This document shows, in pieces, positions 37,773-46,379 of a stretch of 64,000 nucleotides of DNA. Origin of the DNA: Lyngbya sp. PCC 8106 (lineage in GTDB: Bacteria > Cyanobacteriota > Cyanobacteriia > Cyanobacteriales > Microcoleaceae). The position numbers and the translations under genes are program-made. Under the pieces are notes generated by a model. That model did no database searches. It was not told where the DNA came from and saw only the letters and a list, made by a program, of their open reading frames with translations. Location: NCBI RefSeq assembly GCF_000169095.1, contig NZ_AAVU01000021.1:44333-108332 (forward strand), given 5' to 3'. Within the stretch, counting starts at the first letter, position 1. The number at the start of each line of letters is the position of its first letter.

Positions 37773-38597
37773 ATGGTTATCCAAAAGCTAGAACAACTCC
37801 AATCTTTGTTTCAGGAGATGAAACAGGCATTAATCGCCTACTCGGGAGGAATAGACAGCACCTTAGTCGCCAAAATCGCCTATGATGTACTCGGAGATCG
37901 CGCCCTCGCCGTAACCGCAGTTTCCCCATCATTACTCCCCGAAGACTTAGAAGACGCCCGAATTCAAGCCGTAGAAATTGGAATTCGTCATCAAGAAATC
38001 TCTACCCATGAGATGGAAAATCCCAACTATACGTCTAATCCAGTCAATCGATGCTACTTTTGTAAAAGCGAACTCCATGATACATTGAAGCCTCTGGCGG
38101 TACAATGGAAATATCCTTACATCGTTGATGGCGTCAATGCTGATGATTTAAGAGATTATCGTCCGGGAATCCAAGCAGCTACTGAACGCGGAGTGCGATC
38201 GCCTTTAGCGGAAGTTGGAGTCAGTAAAGCCGAAGTGCGAGAACTCTCAAAATTACTTGGTTTATCAGGATGGAATAAACCCGCTCAACCCTGTCTAAGT
38301 TCTCGCTTTCCCTACGGAGAAGAAATCACCGTAACCAAACTCCAACGAGTCGGACGAGCAGAAGTCTATTTACGCCAACTGGGCTGGCAAAATTTACGAG
38401 TGCGTTCAGAAAAAGACACCGCTCGTATCGAACTTCCCCCCGATCAAATCAAGGAATTTGTATTAACGACTGATTTGTCGCAACTCGTCAAAATCTTTCA
38501 GGAATTTGGCTTTGTTTATGTCACCTTAGACCTGGAAGGGTATCGTAGTGGTAAACTTAACCAAGTCTTAACCCCAGAAGCCTTGGGACAATCCTAA
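37773..38597 (+). CDS. larE: ATP-dependent sacrificial sulfur transferase LarE
   Basis: A 274-residue PP-loop enzyme. The ATP pyrophosphatase motif is IAYSGGIDSTLVAKIAYD (about residue 22). The segment NPVNRCYFCKSELHDTLKPL includes cysteines near residues 92-95, and a later cysteine lies in KPAQPCLSSRFPYGEE. LarE supplies sulfur for the nickel-pincer nucleotide cofactor of lactate racemase and related LarA proteins. The cysteine in the last motif is typical of versions with three cysteines, which may bind an Fe-S cluster and avoid sacrificing the protein. LarB, LarC and LarA are not in this window. Confidence 0.9.
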   Translation: MVIQKLEQLQSLFQEMKQALIAYSGGIDSTLVAKIAYDVLGDRALAVTAVSPSLLPEDLEDARIQAVEIGIRHQEISTHEMENPNYTSNPVNRCYFCKSELHDTLKPLAVQWKYPYIVDGVNADDLRDYRPGIQAATERGVRSPLAEVGVSKAEVRELSKLLGLSGWNKPAQPCLSSRFPYGEEITVTKLQRVGRAEVYLRQLGWQNLRVRSEKDTARIELPPDQIKEFVLTTDLSQLVKIFQEFGFVYVTLDLEGYRSGKLNQVLTPEALGQS

Positions 38598-38931
38598 AAC
38601 TGTCCCCTCACAAAATGAGAAGTTCCCCAACATTTACAAATAAAATGACCCTACCATTAGGAGATGGCAGGGAGCAGGCGACAGTTAAACGCTAATCTCA
38701 TTGTCAGGGGAATCGCAGAGCAGACTCCGGTTTAATGTGACAATTTGATGACCGTCCATATTCCCGAAACGAGAAAGTCTACCTTCGTTGCTAGCCCCTG
38801 ACCTTCATCAGCCTTTGGATTCCAACACTTCTCGAAGAAAAGCTTAAAATTGATTATAAAGACCTTATTGCCTGAACTGACTCAGGTTAAGAAGGATAAC
38901 TCAGTCCTTTGATTGTTTCAATATTATCCTA
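38598..38931. other. Intergenic region between larE and the helicase gene
   Basis: About 330 bases without a believable gene. Some GC-rich segments (38680-38800) could fold, and a transcribed leader or small RNA is possible, but I recognise no known RNA family. Confidence 0.35.
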
Positions 38932-41900
38932 GTGTCCTACTCTACCCCAAATTCTCAACCGCTCGAACTCGACAAACTTTTTCCCTTTCAACTCGATCCA
39001 TTTCAGCAAGATGCGATCGACGCTTTGAAAGCAGGTAAATCTGTGGTGGTTTGCGCCCCAACAGGTTCGGGAAAAACACTGATCGGGGAATATGCCATCT
39101 ACCACGCTTTGAGTCGGGGACGACGAGTGTTTTACACAACTCCCCTCAAAGCCCTATCCAATCAAAAATTACGAGACTTTCAAGAACGATTTGGGGTAGA
39201 GAACGTGGGCTTGCTTACGGGTGATCTCTCCATGAACCGAGAAGCTGCTGTTGTGGTGATGACAACCGAGATCTTTCGGAATATGCTTTATGGAACACCG
39301 ATTGGTGAAGTGGGAACTTCCCTCGAAGGCGTGGAAGCGGTTGTCCTCGATGAATGTCACTACATGAACGATCGCACTCGCGGTACAGTCTGGGAAGAAT
39401 CGATTATCTATTGTCCTCCTGAAATTAAACTTCTCGCCCTCTCCGCTACGATCGCCAACAGCGATCAACTCACCGACTGGTTATGTAAAGTTCACGGGCC
39501 AACAGAACTGATCTATTCTAGCTTTCGCCCGGTTCCTCTACAATTTCACTTTTGCAATACTCAAGGACTGTATCCCCTGTTAAATGAGTCGGGTACTGAG
39601 ATCAACCGCCACTTAGAACCCAAAAAACGACGCAATAATCGATTTGATAACCGTCGTTCTCGTTTCCACAACAAACATAAACAACAAGGCCAAAGCTTGG
39701 CAAGCGCCCTCAAGCAATTACAAAAGCAAGGAACTCTCCCTACAATTTACTTCATCTCAAGTCGTAAAGGTTGCGATCGCGCCGTCACCGATCCCAAAAT
39801 AGAACGGATTTCTTTTGTTAACTCCAGTGAAGCTGATCGTTTAAATACTGCCATTAACGCCTTTTTAAACGCTAACCCCAAACTTAAACAATTTAAGTCT
39901 CTAGACTCTCTCTCGCGGGGAATAGCCACTTATCATCTAGAACTCCCTCCAGCTTGGAGAATATTCGTTGCTGAATTATTTCAACAGGGTTTAGTCAAAG
40001 TTCTGTTTGTTCCTGAAACCTTGTACGTTCTTTATGAACTTCAAGAAGAAGAAATGCTTCCGGCGATTTATTTTATCTTCAGTCGCCGAGGCTGTGATTT
40101 AGCCGTCGAAGAATGTTTCTACGCCGTCCATGAACTGGGCTTTATTTCCCTGGTGAATGAAGCAGAAGCCACACTTTTAAGAGAAAAAATCGATATCTTT
40201 TGCGCCCACAATACCGATGTTTCTCCCTCTCGTAGTATTGAACCTTTGTATTTGGGAATAGCCGCCCATCACGCCGGAATATTACCCGCATGGAAAGTAT
40301 TAGTTGAAGAACTTTTTACTCTGGGGTTAATTAAAGTTGTTTATGCCACCGAAACCCTGGCTGCCGGAATTAATATGCCCGCCCGAACAACAGTCATTTC
40401 TAGCCTTTCCAAACGCACCGATGAGGGAATACGTCTGCTGAAACCGTCAGAATTTTTGCAAATGTCAGGTCGGGCTGGACGACGGGGAATGGACTTGTTG
40501 GGTCATGTTGTTACCGTCCAAACGCCTTTTGAAGGGGCGACAGAGGCCGCTTATTTAGCCACAACTGAACCCGATCCCTTAGTGAGTCAGTTTACACCGA
40601 GTTATGGCATGGTGTTGAATTTGTTGCAAACCCACAGTTTAGAACAGGCGAAAGCGTTAATAGAACGTAGTTTTGGTCAATACTTGTCTACCGCCTCACT
40701 CCAGCCCCAAGAAGTAGAGATGCAGCAACTCAAAGCCGAACTTGCTGATATTGAAGCGAATTTGGGCTTAGAGGGAGATCAAACCATAGAAGATCTCGAA
40801 ACCGTGATCGCCAACTACGAGAAGCTACAAGCCCGTCTCCGGGAAGAAAGACGCTTGTTAAAGCTTTTGCAAGATCAAGCCGAGGAAACTCTGACTGCGG
40901 GGATGTCTCAGGCGTTGGTTTCTGCGGTGTTAGGAACCCTTGTTAGTCTGCGAGGGAAACACGTCTCTCCGAATGCCAGGAACCCCGAAGACCAACCTTT
41001 AGGGGCGGTATTGGTCGCCCAAACGCCGAGTCCGGGTCAAGCGCCTTATTTTCTCTGTTTAGGTCAAGATAACCGTTGGTATGTGGTGGGGGCGTCTGAT
41101 GTGGTGGGGCTGCATGGGGACTTACCTCGGTTAACCGCAGTAGACTATATGGATATTCCCGATATTCCCTATAAGTTGGGTCAGAAGCGGAAAGGAGATA
41201 CTCTCAGTGAAGCAGTCGCCCAACAAATTTCTGAGGTACCGATGCCAGAAGTTCCCCCAGAAGTGCAACATCAAATGCAGCAAGTTAGGGAGATTGAAGA
41301 ACAGTTAGAAACGCATCCATTGTATGAATGGGGTAAACCGCAGAAGTTGTTAAAACGTCGAGAACGGTGGACGGATCTCAATTATGAAGTTCGGTTATTA
41401 CAAGCAGAAATTGAGGCAGATCAAGGTCATTATTGGCAGAAATTTTTAGATTTGATTTTGATTTTACAGCAGTTTGAAGCCTTAGATGAATTACAACCGA
41501 CTGTTTTAGGTCAGGCGACGGCAGCTTTGCGAGGTGATAATGAATTATGGTTGGGAATTGCCTTGATGTCTGGGGAATTTTATCAGTTAGAACCCTCCCA
41601 ATTAGCGGCAGCTTGTGCGGCGTTAGTCACAGAAATTTCGCGATCAGATACCTGGACAGATTATCAGCTTTCGGAACCTGTACAGTCTGCTTTAGAACGA
41701 CTCTGGGGTTTGCGGAAAATGTTGATCAAAGTTCAAAGTCATTATCAAGTGGAGTTTTTGGTATTACCCGAACGCTGGGAACATCAAAATATGAGTGCGA
41801 TTATCGAACAATGGGGTCAAGGAGTTGATTGGTTACAGTTAGTTGAACATACGAGTTTGGATGAGGGGGATTTAGTCAGAATGATTAGAAGAACGTTGGA

Positions 41901-42012
41901 TTTTCTCTCCCAAATTCCTCATGTTCCTCATTTGAATGGTAGCTTTAAACAAAAAGCAATGGATGCGAAAAAGTTACTGGATCGTTATCCGATTAATGAA
42001 GATGTAGAATAA
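38932..42012 (+). CDS. Ski2-like DEAD/DEAH-box RNA helicase with duplicated RecA2 segment
   Basis: A 1026-residue helicase of the Ski2/Mtr4-like group, likely acting in RNA processing or decay. RecA1 has Walker A APTGSGKTLIG (about residue 43), the DECH box VLDECHYM (about 138) and LSATIANS. RecA2 has IYFIFSRRGCDLAV (379), GIAAHHAGILPAWK (442), TETLAAGINMPAR and QMSGRAGRRGM (510). Just before it, residues 269-370 look like a second, degenerate copy of the same segment: IYFISSRKGCDRAV, then GIATYHLELPPAWR, then VPETLYVLYEL. A basic linker (228-252, rich in Arg, Lys and Asn) separates it from RecA1. The C-terminal 450 residues form the arch-like and helical domains. The start is a GTG. Confidence 0.92.
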   Translation: MSYSTPNSQPLELDKLFPFQLDPFQQDAIDALKAGKSVVVCAPTGSGKTLIGEYAIYHALSRGRRVFYTTPLKALSNQKLRDFQERFGVENVGLLTGDLSMNREAAVVVMTTEIFRNMLYGTPIGEVGTSLEGVEAVVLDECHYMNDRTRGTVWEESIIYCPPEIKLLALSATIANSDQLTDWLCKVHGPTELIYSSFRPVPLQFHFCNTQGLYPLLNESGTEINRHLEPKKRRNNRFDNRRSRFHNKHKQQGQSLASALKQLQKQGTLPTIYFISSRKGCDRAVTDPKIERISFVNSSEADRLNTAINAFLNANPKLKQFKSLDSLSRGIATYHLELPPAWRIFVAELFQQGLVKVLFVPETLYVLYELQEEEMLPAIYFIFSRRGCDLAVEECFYAVHELGFISLVNEAEATLLREKIDIFCAHNTDVSPSRSIEPLYLGIAAHHAGILPAWKVLVEELFTLGLIKVVYATETLAAGINMPARTTVISSLSKRTDEGIRLLKPSEFLQMSGRAGRRGMDLLGHVVTVQTPFEGATEAAYLATTEPDPLVSQFTPSYGMVLNLLQTHSLEQAKALIERSFGQYLSTASLQPQEVEMQQLKAELADIEANLGLEGDQTIEDLETVIANYEKLQARLREERRLLKLLQDQAEETLTAGMSQALVSAVLGTLVSLRGKHVSPNARNPEDQPLGAVLVAQTPSPGQAPYFLCLGQDNRWYVVGASDVVGLHGDLPRLTAVDYMDIPDIPYKLGQKRKGDTLSEAVAQQISEVPMPEVPPEVQHQMQQVREIEEQLETHPLYEWGKPQKLLKRRERWTDLNYEVRLLQAEIEADQGHYWQKFLDLILILQQFEALDELQPTVLGQATAALRGDNELWLGIALMSGEFYQLEPSQLAAACAALVTEISRSDTWTDYQLSEPVQSALERLWGLRKMLIKVQSHYQVEFLVLPERWEHQNMSAIIEQWGQGVDWLQLVEHTSLDEGDLVRMIRRTLDFLSQIPHVPHLNGSFKQKAMDAKKLLDRYPINEDVE

Positions 42013-42529
42013 AAAATTAGTAGGTTGGTCGGGTATTGATCATCATGTAACGAAAAGTCAAGTCCAAGAGTCTGAGTGCAATTTAATCGGTTCTGTACAA
42101 TGTTGTCTTACCGCTTCCACCAGGGGAATAACTTAAAAAACTCCCGCGAAATTTTCTGATCAAATCGCAGTCGGGAAGTTTGAATATGAGCAACTCCTTC
42201 AAATCCCGGTTGCAATTGGTACTCATCATTATCAATAGTAATCTGAATTTACACCATCGAGTTTTGTCCTGACTCATCGGATTTAATTACGGGTTAAATA
42301 TCTTTGATGAGGCGATGAATTTCCATAATGTTGTTTTTTTCTTTTATTTTGAACTAAAATCTTTGTACATAATGGGGGATTTTGTGCAAGCTTTGTACCC
42401 CTAAATTGACATTTTCAGCCTGATTAAATTTTTTTGATTTTTCACTTGAGATCACTGATCAAGAAAGTAACCTTTAACGGTACAATTAACAATCAGGTTC
42501 TCAAACTGCCGATTAGATTTAATCCTGAA
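42013..42529. other. Intergenic region with a coding remnant
   Basis: About 515 bases. On the reverse strand near 42105-42255 a frame reads protein-like (YQLQPGFEGVAHIQTSRLRF, then REFFKLFPWWKR and stop) but has no start. I take it as the tail of a lost gene. The trpD promoter should lie in the last 150 bases. Confidence 0.35.
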
Positions 42530-43600
42530 ATGACTGTCACTGCTTCCCCAACACAAGATTCCAACTTCTGGCCGAATTTACTGCAACAACTTCTCGACGG
42601 TGACTCCCTCTCTGCTTTGCAAGCTTCAACGTTAATGGAGGGATGGCTAAACGAGGAAATTCCCCCGGTGCTTTCGGGTGCAATTTTGATGGCGTTGCAA
42701 ACCAAAGGCGTCTCCGCAGAAGAATTGGCGGGAATGGCTTCTGTATTGCAGTCTCAGTCGGCGTCGGCTTCAACTCCTGTGACTCTGCCAAATTCTCCCT
42801 ATCGGATTATTGATACTTGCGGGACTGGGGGAGATGGCGCTTCTACGTTTAATATTTCGACTGCTGTGGCGTTTGTAGCGGCGGCGGCTGGAGTTCCTGT
42901 TGCCAAACATGGGAACCGTTCGGCTTCGAGTAAAGTGGGTTCTGCGGATGTTTTAGAAGCGCTAGGAATTCAGTTAAATTCACCGTTTGAAAAAATTACT
43001 GCCGCATTAACAGAAGTTGGAATTACCTTTTTATTTGCACCCGGTTGGCATCCGGCGATGAAAGCGGTTGTTCCCCTGAGAAAAACGTTAAAAGTGCGAA
43101 CGGTTTTTAACCTTTTGGGGCCGTTAGTTAATCCTTTAAAACCTGCGGGTCAAGTGATGGGTGTGTATGATCCCAATTTATTAGAAATCATTGCTGAAGC
43201 GTTAGGAAAATTAGGGTTAAAACAGGCAATTGTTCTATACGGACGAGAAAAACTTGATGAAGCGGGGTTGGGTGATTTAACAGATTTGGCTGTATTGTCA
43301 GAAGGGAAAGTTGAAAAAGTAACAATTAACCCGCAAGACTTGGGATTGAATTCGGCAGAAATAACGGCTTTAAAAGGCGGAGAAGTTGCCGAAAATTCTG
43401 AAATTTTGCAAAATGTTTTACAAGGAAAAGGAACATCTGCTCAACGAGATGTGGTGGCTTTAAATGCGTCTTTAGCCTTACAAGTTAGCGGTTTTGTTCC
43501 GATAGGAGATCATGTTTCTGGGCTGTCTGTTGCTCAGGATATTATCAGTAGCGGTGCGGCTTGGTCGAAACTCGAACAGTTGGTTAAATTCCTCAAGTAG
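42530..43600 (+). CDS. trpD: Anranilate phosphoribosyltransferase (TrpD)
   Basis: TrpD transfers phosphoribose from PRPP to anthranilate, the second step of tryptophan synthesis. The PRPP-binding glycine loop is IIDTCGTGGDGASTFNIST. Other motifs are AAAGVPVAKHGNRSASSKVGSADVLEALG, read as KHGNRSASSKVGSADVLE for the conserved core, and VFNLLGPLVNPLKP. I chose the ATG at 42530 (MTVTASPTQDSNFW), which gives 356 residues, close to the family length; the frame is open to 42434 but the extra residues do not look conserved. Three tandem hairpin repeats begin directly at the stop codon. No other trp gene is adjacent, as is usual in cyanobacteria. Confidence 0.93.
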   Translation: MTVTASPTQDSNFWPNLLQQLLDGDSLSALQASTLMEGWLNEEIPPVLSGAILMALQTKGVSAEELAGMASVLQSQSASASTPVTLPNSPYRIIDTCGTGGDGASTFNISTAVAFVAAAAGVPVAKHGNRSASSKVGSADVLEALGIQLNSPFEKITAALTEVGITFLFAPGWHPAMKAVVPLRKTLKVRTVFNLLGPLVNPLKPAGQVMGVYDPNLLEIIAEALGKLGLKQAIVLYGREKLDEAGLGDLTDLAVLSEGKVEKVTINPQDLGLNSAEITALKGGEVAENSEILQNVLQGKGTSAQRDVVALNASLALQVSGFVPIGDHVSGLSVAQDIISSGAAWSKLEQLVKFLK

Positions 43601-43819
43601 GGTGCATCAAATAGTAAGCATTTTCTTCTGTTTTCAACAGATTAATTGTTTGATGCACCCGACCAAGTTAGAATGGGGTGCATCAAATAGTAAGCATTTT
43701 CGTCTGTTAGCAACAGATTAATTGTTTGATGAACCCGACCAAGTTAGAATGGGGTGCATCAAATAGTAAGCATTTTCTTCTGTTAGCAACAGATTAATTG
43801 TTTGATGCACCCTACGGGT
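43601..43819. repeat. Three tandem 76-bp repeats, each a hairpin
   Basis: Copies start at 43601, 43677 and 43753, so the period is exactly 76 bases; the third copy ends near 43815. Each copy can fold with an outer stem GGTGCATCAAA/TTTGATGCACC and an inner stem TCTGTT/AACAGA. Copy 2 differs by a few bases, including one that breaks the outer stem (TTTGATGAACC). The spacers between copies (about CGACCAAGTTAGAATGG) are identical. The array sits between trpD and a convergent gene, so it could also terminate transcription from both sides. Confidence 0.85.
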
Positions 43820-44161
43820 TTATCCTTCTTCGGTGGCTAATTCTTGAGGATGAACTTCGCTACAAACTTGATAAAAAGAGGTTTTAGGTACTTTGGCAAA
43901 TAGATGCGCCATTTCATTCATAATGGCTTCATAAACATCACTATGATTTTCATCCATATCATCTATATTTTCCCAAAAAATAATTGCAATTCCTTTATCC
44001 GTTCCCGGTTCCTGTAACAGATACGATCCTTTAAATCCTTTAGTATAAGTAGAAACCGCTTTTTCAAACAGTTGTTCAGCTTCATCAAACTTACCGGGTT
44101 TAAATTCACCGATCGCAACGTAGGCATATTGATGTTTGAGAAAATCTAAAAATTCTGACAT
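43820..44161 (-). CDS. Putative antibiotic-biosynthesis-monooxygenase-like (dimeric alpha/beta barrel) protein
   Basis: A 113-residue protein. The pattern YAYVAIGEFKPGKFDEAEQLFEKAV followed by GSYLLQEPGTDKGIAIIFWENI (read as separate short motifs YVAIGEFKPGKF and GIAIIFWENIDD) resembles ABM/stress-responsive ferredoxin-like dimer folds. Such proteins include small oxygenases and heme-degrading enzymes, but no catalytic residues can be assigned here. Its 3' end touches the tandem hairpin repeats. The function is unknown. Confidence 0.6.
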   Translation of the reverse strand: MSEFLDFLKHQYAYVAIGEFKPGKFDEAEQLFEKAVSTYTKGFKGSYLLQEPGTDKGIAIIFWENIDDMDENHSDVYEAIMNEMAHLFAKVPKTSFYQVCSEVHPQELATEEG

Positions 44162-44234
44162 TTTTAATCCAAAAGAATGACGGTTACTGGTCTTTTAGAT
44201 AACCCGATCTGATCTGATCAAATCAAGTCAATCC

Positions 44235-45014
44235 TTAACGTTTTTGCAATTGCGCCTCAGTGTTAAAAAACTGACGACAAATGCCTGTACTCAACACTAG
44301 AATAGCAATCAAGTTAGCAACTGTGATCATCAACAGAATCAAAATTTGATAGGACACCGCATCCAACGGATTCACCCCAACGAGCAACTGACCTGTTAAA
44401 ATACCCGGAAGCGTTGCAATTCCGACAATTGCCATAGAATTCAGTGTAGGAAGCAACCCCGCCCGCATCGCCTCTTGACGGTAGGGTTTGAGTGCTTGAG
44501 TCGGAGTCGCCCCTAAACTCAGATGAGTTTCAATCTCCACCTGTGAACGGTTCAACGTCGTGACTAAACGTTCCCCCGCGATCGAAGCCGCATTCATGGC
44601 ATTTCCTAAAATAACTGCCAATAACGGAATCAGATATTGAGGACTATACAACGGTGTCGGCTGAATCACCAAGAATTGAGCATAACCGACAATCAACACC
44701 GCACTCAACCCCAAAGAAGCCCAAACCCACGGGAAAAGTCGAGGAACTTTTTTGCTGATGCGGTTGCGCGTGACAACGGTAACAAGCGTTAACATTAATA
44801 GCCCAAAGGCTAAAACCAGCCAAGGGTTAGGTTGATCGGGATCGAGAACCACCGCTAAAACATAACCCGCAACGGCTAACTGGACAATTGTTCGCGCCGT
44901 CGCTAGAAGAAATTGCCCCTCTAAGCCCAATTGCTGCCAAAATGATAAAGCGATCGCAATGACAATCAGTCCCAATGCTAACGCCAAGTCTGTAAAATCT
45001 AAGGGAATTAACAA
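44235..45014 (-). CDS. fetB: FetB-like (UPF0014) ABC export permease
   Basis: A 259-residue membrane protein with about seven hydrophobic segments. The family pattern is clear: ATARTIVQLAVAGYVLAVV, NAMNAASIAGERL, ETHLSLGATPTQAL and SMAIVGIATLPGILTGQLL. In Escherichia coli the homologue FetB with the ATPase FetA exports iron and supports resistance to oxidative stress. No fetA-like ATPase lies next to it here, so its partner must be elsewhere. The gene is divergent from the DegT aminotransferase with 53 bases between them. Confidence 0.87.
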   Translation of the reverse strand: MLIPLDFTDLALALGLIVIAIALSFWQQLGLEGQFLLATARTIVQLAVAGYVLAVVLDPDQPNPWLVLAFGLLMLTLVTVVTRNRISKKVPRLFPWVWASLGLSAVLIVGYAQFLVIQPTPLYSPQYLIPLLAVILGNAMNAASIAGERLVTTLNRSQVEIETHLSLGATPTQALKPYRQEAMRAGLLPTLNSMAIVGIATLPGILTGQLLVGVNPLDAVSYQILILLMITVANLIAILVLSTGICRQFFNTEAQLQKR

Positions 45015-45067
45015 AGCTATTCACTGATAACAGATAACTAATCTTAGATTTTAAGGTGGTGTGAAGC

Positions 45068-46213
45068 GTGAACAAAATCCCTCCTCTCGATCTTGGTCAA
45101 CAGTACAAATTAATCGCACAAGAAGTCAGTCTCGCCGTCGGAAAGGTTTTAGCCTCGGGTTACTATATTGGGGGAACTGAGGTTGAACAGTTTGAACAAC
45201 AGTTTGGTAAATACATTGGGGTTTCTGAGTGTATTGGCTGTAACTCCGGTACCGATGCGTTATTTCTCGCCCTCCGCGCCCTTGATATTGGCCCGGGTGA
45301 TGAAGTGATTGTTCCGGTATTTACCTTTATTGCCACCGCAGAAGTCGTGAGTGCAGTCGGGGCGACTCCGGTGTTTGTCGATATTGAGGCGAATACTTTT
45401 AACCTCGATGTTAACCAAGTAGAAACCGCAATTACTTCTCAAACCAAAGCGATTATTCCTGTACACTTGTTTGGTCAGTCGGTGAATATGACTCGGTTGA
45501 TGGCAATTGCCCGGACTCACCATTTAGCTGTGATTGAAGATTGCGCCCAGGCGACCGGGGCAACTTGGGACGGTCAAAAAGTCGGTTATATTGGGGATAT
45601 TGGCTGTTTTAGTTTCTTCCCAACAAAAAATCTTGGGGCTTGTGGAGATGGAGGTGCCGTTACAACGAATGATCAAGCGATCGCCGCTAAAATTCGCATA
45701 ATTAAAGATCATGGACAATCGAGCAAGTATAATTCGGCGGTTGTGGGGATTAATAGTCGATTGGATGCACTCCAAGCCGCTATTTTGAACGTTAAACTGC
45801 GTTATCTCGATCAATGGAATGCTCAACGCGATCGCATCGCCAGACGCTATCATCAGCTTCTTGGGGTCGTTCCTGGCTTGATTCTTCCTCAAGAACTCCC
45901 GGACGGACAAAGTGTTTGGAATCAATATACCGTTCGAGTGATGCCGCGTTCTTCTGAGAATGGTTCTTCTTGGATTTTTGATCGAAATGTTGTTCGCGCA
46001 CAGTTGCAAGAACAGGGAATTAGTACGATGATTTATTATCCCGTACCGTTGCACTTGCAGCCTCTTTATCAAAATTTAGACGATCAACCGGGTCAGTTTC
46101 CGGTCGCTGAACAACTCTGTCAGGAGGTGTTATCGTTGCCAATTTTTCCCGAACTGACAACCGTTCAACAAGACTGTGTGATCTATGCGATCAAAGATTG
46201 TTTGAGCCAATAG
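45068..46213 (+). CDS. DegT/DnrJ/EryC1/StrS-family sugar aminotransferase
   Basis: A 381-residue PLP enzyme that aminates keto-sugars bound to nucleotides, usually for surface polysaccharide or glycoprotein sugars. Motifs include CIGCNSGTDALFLALRAL, DEVIVPVFTFIATAEVV, AVIEDCAQATGA (PLP-binding Asp) and the PLP lysine in SFFPTKNLGACGDGGAV. The C-terminus has NSRLDALQAAIL and STMIYYPVPLHLQPLY. The start is a GTG at 45068 with AAGG about a dozen bases upstream. It stands apart from the glycan cluster at 2-9 kb but may feed the same kind of pathway. Confidence 0.92.
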   Translation: MNKIPPLDLGQQYKLIAQEVSLAVGKVLASGYYIGGTEVEQFEQQFGKYIGVSECIGCNSGTDALFLALRALDIGPGDEVIVPVFTFIATAEVVSAVGATPVFVDIEANTFNLDVNQVETAITSQTKAIIPVHLFGQSVNMTRLMAIARTHHLAVIEDCAQATGATWDGQKVGYIGDIGCFSFFPTKNLGACGDGGAVTTNDQAIAAKIRIIKDHGQSSKYNSAVVGINSRLDALQAAILNVKLRYLDQWNAQRDRIARRYHQLLGVVPGLILPQELPDGQSVWNQYTVRVMPRSSENGSSWIFDRNVVRAQLQEQGISTMIYYPVPLHLQPLYQNLDDQPGQFPVAEQLCQEVLSLPIFPELTTVQQDCVIYAIKDCLSQ

Positions 46214-46379
46214 GTAAATTTACTTTCAATCTGGGTGTGTAGTTTTGTATACTGTTAATTAACAAAACGATAACAACAAGATAAACATAAAATTACAGAA
46301 CAGAGCCGCTCAATCTGAGTCGATCTGTCCACTGTAACCCCCCAGTTAAAATTCAGCGTTCAAGAGGAAAAATAAAAGC

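Noticed and set aside
38598..38931. 6S, SRP or tmRNA gene
   Set aside because: Some stems are possible but no signature of these RNAs was seen.
43601..43819. Possible CRISPR array
   Set aside because: Only three units, the units are 76 bp hairpins and the sequences between them are identical, so there are no distinct spacers.
45524..46072. Reverse-strand frame of 182 codons
   Set aside because: It is wholly antisense to the well-supported DegT aminotransferase gene.
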